From assembly GCA_029012445.1 (NCBI GenBank), contig JAQXMC010000003.1:43859-107858 (forward strand): a stretch of 64,000 bases of DNA. The letters run 5' to 3'. Source of the stretch: Oscillospiraceae bacterium (GTDB taxonomy: Bacteria; Bacillota; Clostridia; Oscillospirales; Acutalibacteraceae). Within the stretch, counting starts at the first letter, position 1, and each line of letters starts with the position of its first letter. Below are positions 61,684-64,000 of this stretch, in pieces. The notes beneath the pieces are model-generated. The model was not told the origin of the DNA and did not search any database. It saw only the letters and a list, made by a program, of their open reading frames with translations. Position numbers and translations under genes: made by a program.

Positions 61684-62085
61684 TCATTCCTCCGAATTAA
61701 TATTTTTTTCTTTGCAATTTTTGCACAGACCGTAAAATATAATCTTACAGTCGTTGATGCTGCCGTCGAATTTCTGCTTCGCAAGCTCAATGAGCTCCGA
61801 GCTGACATCAATGTCAATATCGAATATCTTTCCGCAGCCGGTGCATATGACATGCCTGTGATTTTTCATATCGGCGTCATAATGAACTGCGTCAGGACCA
61901 TGAATCGCCTTTACTTTTCCTTCGTTGAGAAGAATATATAAATTGCGGTAAACGGTCGCAAGACTGATATTCGGCATTGATTCTCTGATCGAAAGATAAA
62001 CCTCCTCAGAAGTCGGGTGGTCATGTCTTGCAAGCAAATTTTCGAGTATAGCATCTCTTTGTTTGCTTTTTCTTGAAGTAGTCAT
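61684..62085 (-). CDS. Fur/PerR family metalloregulator
   Basis: The product is 133 aa from ATG 62085 (CTGGAGC upstream). The winged-helix domain is clear (SKQRDAILENLLARHDHPTSEEVY, MPNISLATVYRNLYIL), then HRHVICTGCG with the zinc cysteines C81/C84 and C121/C124 in YGLCKNCKEK. The short N-terminus and control of rubrerythrin suggest a PerR-type peroxide sensor, but the DNA box upstream is a Fur-type palindrome, so the type is not settled. It heads the operon and is probably autoregulated. Confidence 0.9.
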   Translation of the reverse strand: MTTSRKSKQRDAILENLLARHDHPTSEEVYLSIRESMPNISLATVYRNLYILLNEGKVKAIHGPDAVHYDADMKNHRHVICTGCGKIFDIDIDVSSELIELAKQKFDGSINDCKIIFYGLCKNCKEKNINSEE

Positions 62086-62110
62086 AGAACTGCTCCAGCC
62101 TTTCACTAAT

Positions 62111-62135
62111 GATAATGATAATCACTATCATTATC
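62111..62135. promoter_or_regulatory. Fur-box-like operator
   Basis: A perfect palindrome with arms GATAATGATA (62111-62120) and TATCATTATC (62126-62135) around five bases matches the classical Fur box. It lies just downstream of the -10 of the operon promoter, well placed for repression. Confidence 0.85.
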
Positions 62136-62142
62136 TTAAAAT

Positions 62143-62171
62143 ATTCTATCCCAAAACCGCCCTTCTGTCAA
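62143..62171 (-). promoter_or_regulatory. SigA-type promoter of the Fur-rubrerythrin operon
   Basis: On the minus strand, TTGACA (62171-62166), 17 bp, TAGAAT (62148-62143). Confidence 0.85.
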
Positions 62172-62239
62172 GAGCTTTTTCACATTTAATAAAAATTTCA
62201 GATTTTCACATCCGTTCATTTTTTGAAATATTCATCGGC

Positions 62240-62258
62240 GTACAAACCGACTTTGTAC
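62240..62258. repeat. Inverted repeat upstream of the M28-like gene
   Basis: Arms GTACAAA (62240-62246) and TTTGTAC (62252-62258) are separated by 5 bp, about 43 bp upstream of the -35 box; a candidate operator. Confidence 0.5.
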
Positions 62259-62300
62259 ACAGATGTATAAAAATTCTTAATAAATATATAGTGTTTTTTG

Positions 62301-62329
62301 TTGACAAACAGCTATGAAAGAAATAAAAT
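62301..62329 (+). promoter_or_regulatory. SigA-type promoter of the M28-like gene
   Basis: TTGACA (62301-62306), 17 bp, TAAAAT (62324-62329). It overlaps the earliest in-frame start (62314) and so supports translation from 62353. Confidence 0.8.
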
Positions 62330-62352
62330 TATTTGTAACAGGAGGAATGAAA

Positions 62353-63846
62353 ATGTTAAATTATAACTCAAATGATCTTATGGACAGCAAGAAACTGCTT
62401 GAAGGCGTTGAAAAAATGAACTCCTTCGGGCCGAGATATACCGGCTGCGCGGCTCACAAAAAATTCATTGATTATATCAAAGGCGAGATCACCTCAATGG
62501 GCTTTGAGGTCAATTCGGATTATAAAACTTTTATGCGCTGGGAGAAGAAAAGTGCGTCGCTGACTATACACGGCGCAAACGGCGATGAGTCAATTCCCAT
62601 TTCATCAGCTTTCCCTTATTCAGGCAAAACAGGCCCTGACGGCGTCAGAGGCAAGCTTATCGAGGTTCATGAAAAGCACATCGGTTTTCTTCCCAAAGCC
62701 AAAGACAGGATCTGTGTTGTCAAGGTCAACAATCTCAGCGTTCCGACTGTCCTGGTTGAAGACAGAAGAAACTCAAAGCCGGAGGGCATCGACCTGCCAA
62801 GAAGATACGGCGGTCCGGTTCTGACAACTTTTGCAAATTTCCCGTTTCTGAAAATTGCGAAGCTCTCAGGCGCCAAGGCTGTTATCTGCATCTGGGAGGG
62901 CATTTCAGACGATTGCGTTGAAGGGCAATATCTGCCGTTCATTCTCGATTATCAGGATATGCCCGCAATATGGGTTAATCCCACACAGGGCAAAAAGGTG
63001 CTCCAAGCGACAAATAACGGCGACGAGGCAACAGTTGTTCTTGACGCTGATATTGAAGAATACTGCCGGACTGAGACATTTTATTCGGTTATTAAGGGTG
63101 AAGAAAATGACAAAGAGGCAATAATCGTCAACACCCACACTGACGGTGTGAACTGCGTTGAAGAAAACGGCGCTGTCGGATTGCTTTCAATGATGAAATA
63201 TTTCAAAAAGCACAGACCGAAAAGATCAATGATCTTTGTGTTTATGACCGGTCACTTCAGACTCCCCGCGCTCAAGGCTCCGGGCGCTATTCAGGTCACC
63301 TCAAGATGGCTCAAGGATCATCCCGAGCTTTGGGATGGTAAGCTTGATCACATCAAGGCTGTCGCAGGTTTGACTGTCGAGCATCTCGGCTGCGAGGAGT
63401 TCACTGACAATGAAGGACACAACGCATATCTCAAGACAAACCCGATAGACTTTGAAATGTGCTACACAGGCAACGAAAAGCTTGACGAGATATATTATGA
63501 AGCTCTTGAGGGCAGAGATAATGTCCGTACCGTCACCTACCGGGGCTGCAACATTCTTCATTTCGGTGAAGGTCAGCCGCTGTTTGATGTCGGTATTCCG
63601 ACAATTTCCCTTGTTCCGGGCCCGAGCTATCTTTGCAAGGTTGATGAGAAAAACAACTGCATGGATAAATTCGATGTTGACCTTATGGCTTCTCAGATAG
63701 AGACATTCACAAAGGCTGCTGTTATAATTGACAACACGCCTTCAAACGAGCTCGGCGTCAGCGACGGCTACACATTCGGAATAACAAAAAAGTTCAAAGC
63801 TCCTCACATCAATGAGATCAAATCAAAGCTTGAATCGCTGAGATAA
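62353..63846 (+). CDS. Divergent M28-like zinc peptidase family protein with PA-type insert
   Basis: The product is 497 aa from ATG 62353, with GGAGG 7 nt upstream. The N-terminal helical part (LLEGVEKMNSFGPRYTGCAA) leads into a region with an inserted protease-associated-like domain (about 90-240; GPVLTTFANFPFLKIAKLSG). The M28-like core follows: NTHTDGVNCVEENGAVGLL keeps His-x-Asp, but the usual D-N-x-S-G is EENGAVG, and the catalytic Glu-Glu position reads VFMTGHFRLP. There is no signal peptide, so it is cytosolic. The metal site is thus changed and activity is unproven. No operon partner. Confidence 0.68.
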   Translation: MLNYNSNDLMDSKKLLEGVEKMNSFGPRYTGCAAHKKFIDYIKGEITSMGFEVNSDYKTFMRWEKKSASLTIHGANGDESIPISSAFPYSGKTGPDGVRGKLIEVHEKHIGFLPKAKDRICVVKVNNLSVPTVLVEDRRNSKPEGIDLPRRYGGPVLTTFANFPFLKIAKLSGAKAVICIWEGISDDCVEGQYLPFILDYQDMPAIWVNPTQGKKVLQATNNGDEATVVLDADIEEYCRTETFYSVIKGEENDKEAIIVNTHTDGVNCVEENGAVGLLSMMKYFKKHRPKRSMIFVFMTGHFRLPALKAPGAIQVTSRWLKDHPELWDGKLDHIKAVAGLTVEHLGCEEFTDNEGHNAYLKTNPIDFEMCYTGNEKLDEIYYEALEGRDNVRTVTYRGCNILHFGEGQPLFDVGIPTISLVPGPSYLCKVDEKNNCMDKFDVDLMASQIETFTKAAVIIDNTPSNELGVSDGYTFGITKKFKAPHINEIKSKLESLR

Positions 63847-63865
63847 TCAAATTATAATTAATCAT

Positions 63866-63999
63866 AACCACCCGTCAAACGGGTGGTTTGCACAAGGGCT
63901 AAAAGCCCCTGATACTAACCCGCGTCTCAAGGCGCGGGCTTTCTCTTTGTTCAAGCCTTATTGTATTTGCCACTTTGGCGTACCCCTAAAGGGGTTTAT
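63866..63999. mobile_element. Possible end of an IS200/IS605-type element (hairpin cluster)
   Basis: The last bases hold four tight hairpins: 63866-63875/63879-63888, 63896-63900/63904-63908, 63919-63924/63933-63938 and 63982-63986/63991-63995. Subterminal hairpins of this kind, with a first ACCACCCG arm and a CCCC-TAAA-GGGG arm, resemble ends of IS200/IS605 elements in gut Clostridia as I recall them. No transposase is in view because the window stops here. The first hairpin could also terminate the M28-like gene. Confidence 0.4.
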
Positions 64000-64000
64000 T

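Noticed and set aside
61027..61941. Open frame of 304 codons on the plus strand
   Set aside because: It lies antisense to the BFD, rubrerythrin and Fur-family genes, has no ribosome binding site and gives a hydrophobic low-meaning protein; the minus-strand genes are unmistakable.

Overview
The window reads as a chromosomal core segment of an anaerobic, endospore-forming, low-to-mid-GC Gram-positive bacterium of the class Clostridia; an Oscillospirales/Ruminococcaceae-like lineage is my best guess. The evidence is the complete spoIIIA operon, spoIIM, the cotJABC spore-coat operon and a YlmC/YmxH-type protein, together with a reverse rubrerythrin/rubredoxin oxygen-defence operon, LCP, GtrA and YfhO envelope proteins, Firmicutes-type AddAB, and strong purine-rich ribosome binding sites. 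There is no rRNA, tRNA, CRISPR array, prophage or resistance island. Almost every gene is a housekeeping gene in recognisable clostridial synteny.

Layout. 1-1.4 kb: 5' part of a RecD2-type helicase gene and the RNase P RNA, both on the minus strand. 1.5-8.3 kb: envelope genes (LCP ligase, a secreted metallophosphoesterase, GtrA, YfhO) plus a 47-codon cysteine-containing gene. 8.4-13.2 kb: spoIIIAA-AH. 13.2-22.7 kb: one long run nusB, TsaD paralog, xseA, xseB, ispA, dxs, tlyA, nadK, argR, recN, joining RNA, isoprenoid, NAD and repair functions. 22.7-23.8 kb: a small 4-TM protein and SpoIIM, convergent with a XerC/D-type recombinase. 24.7-25.4 kb: a gene-free, hairpin-rich AT-rich interval. 25.4-32.5 kb: DUF4364 protein, YjjG-like HAD phosphatase, glycogen phosphorylase, dUTPase, a 51-aa protein, and a MocR regulator divergent from an ECF S-component and a YwlG-like protein. 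32.5-32.8 kb: a roughly 300-bp nested palindromic element. 32.8-42.5 kb (minus): LRR-FnIII surface protein, pfkA, dnaE, rqcH, nif3-like, trmK, DUF1858. 42.6-47.1 kb (plus): ABC-F ATPase, GNAT, cotJABC and an amidase. 47.1-53.2 kb (minus): dgt, dnaG and two tandem rpoD genes, then yigZ and rpmE. 53.3-60.2 kb: addB-addA. 60.3-62.2 kb: ylmC/ymxH, and a Fur-family regulator with reverse rubrerythrin, BFD ferredoxin-like protein and rubredoxin behind a Fur-type palindrome. 62.3-63.8 kb: a divergent M28-like protein. The window ends in a cluster of hairpins resembling the end of an IS200/IS605-type element.

The most unusual items are the tandem pair of full-length primary-type sigma factors downstream of dnaG, the multi-branched palindrome at 32.5-32.8 kb, the hairpin cluster at 24.9-25.4 kb, two intergenic hairpins that bury the next gene's Shine-Dalgarno sequence, a rubredoxin with a shortened first metal knuckle, and two hydrolases (amidase, M28-like) with altered metal-site motifs. 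I did not find a clearly new multi-gene defence or mobile system. All calls come from reading sequence and recalling family signatures; no search was run.
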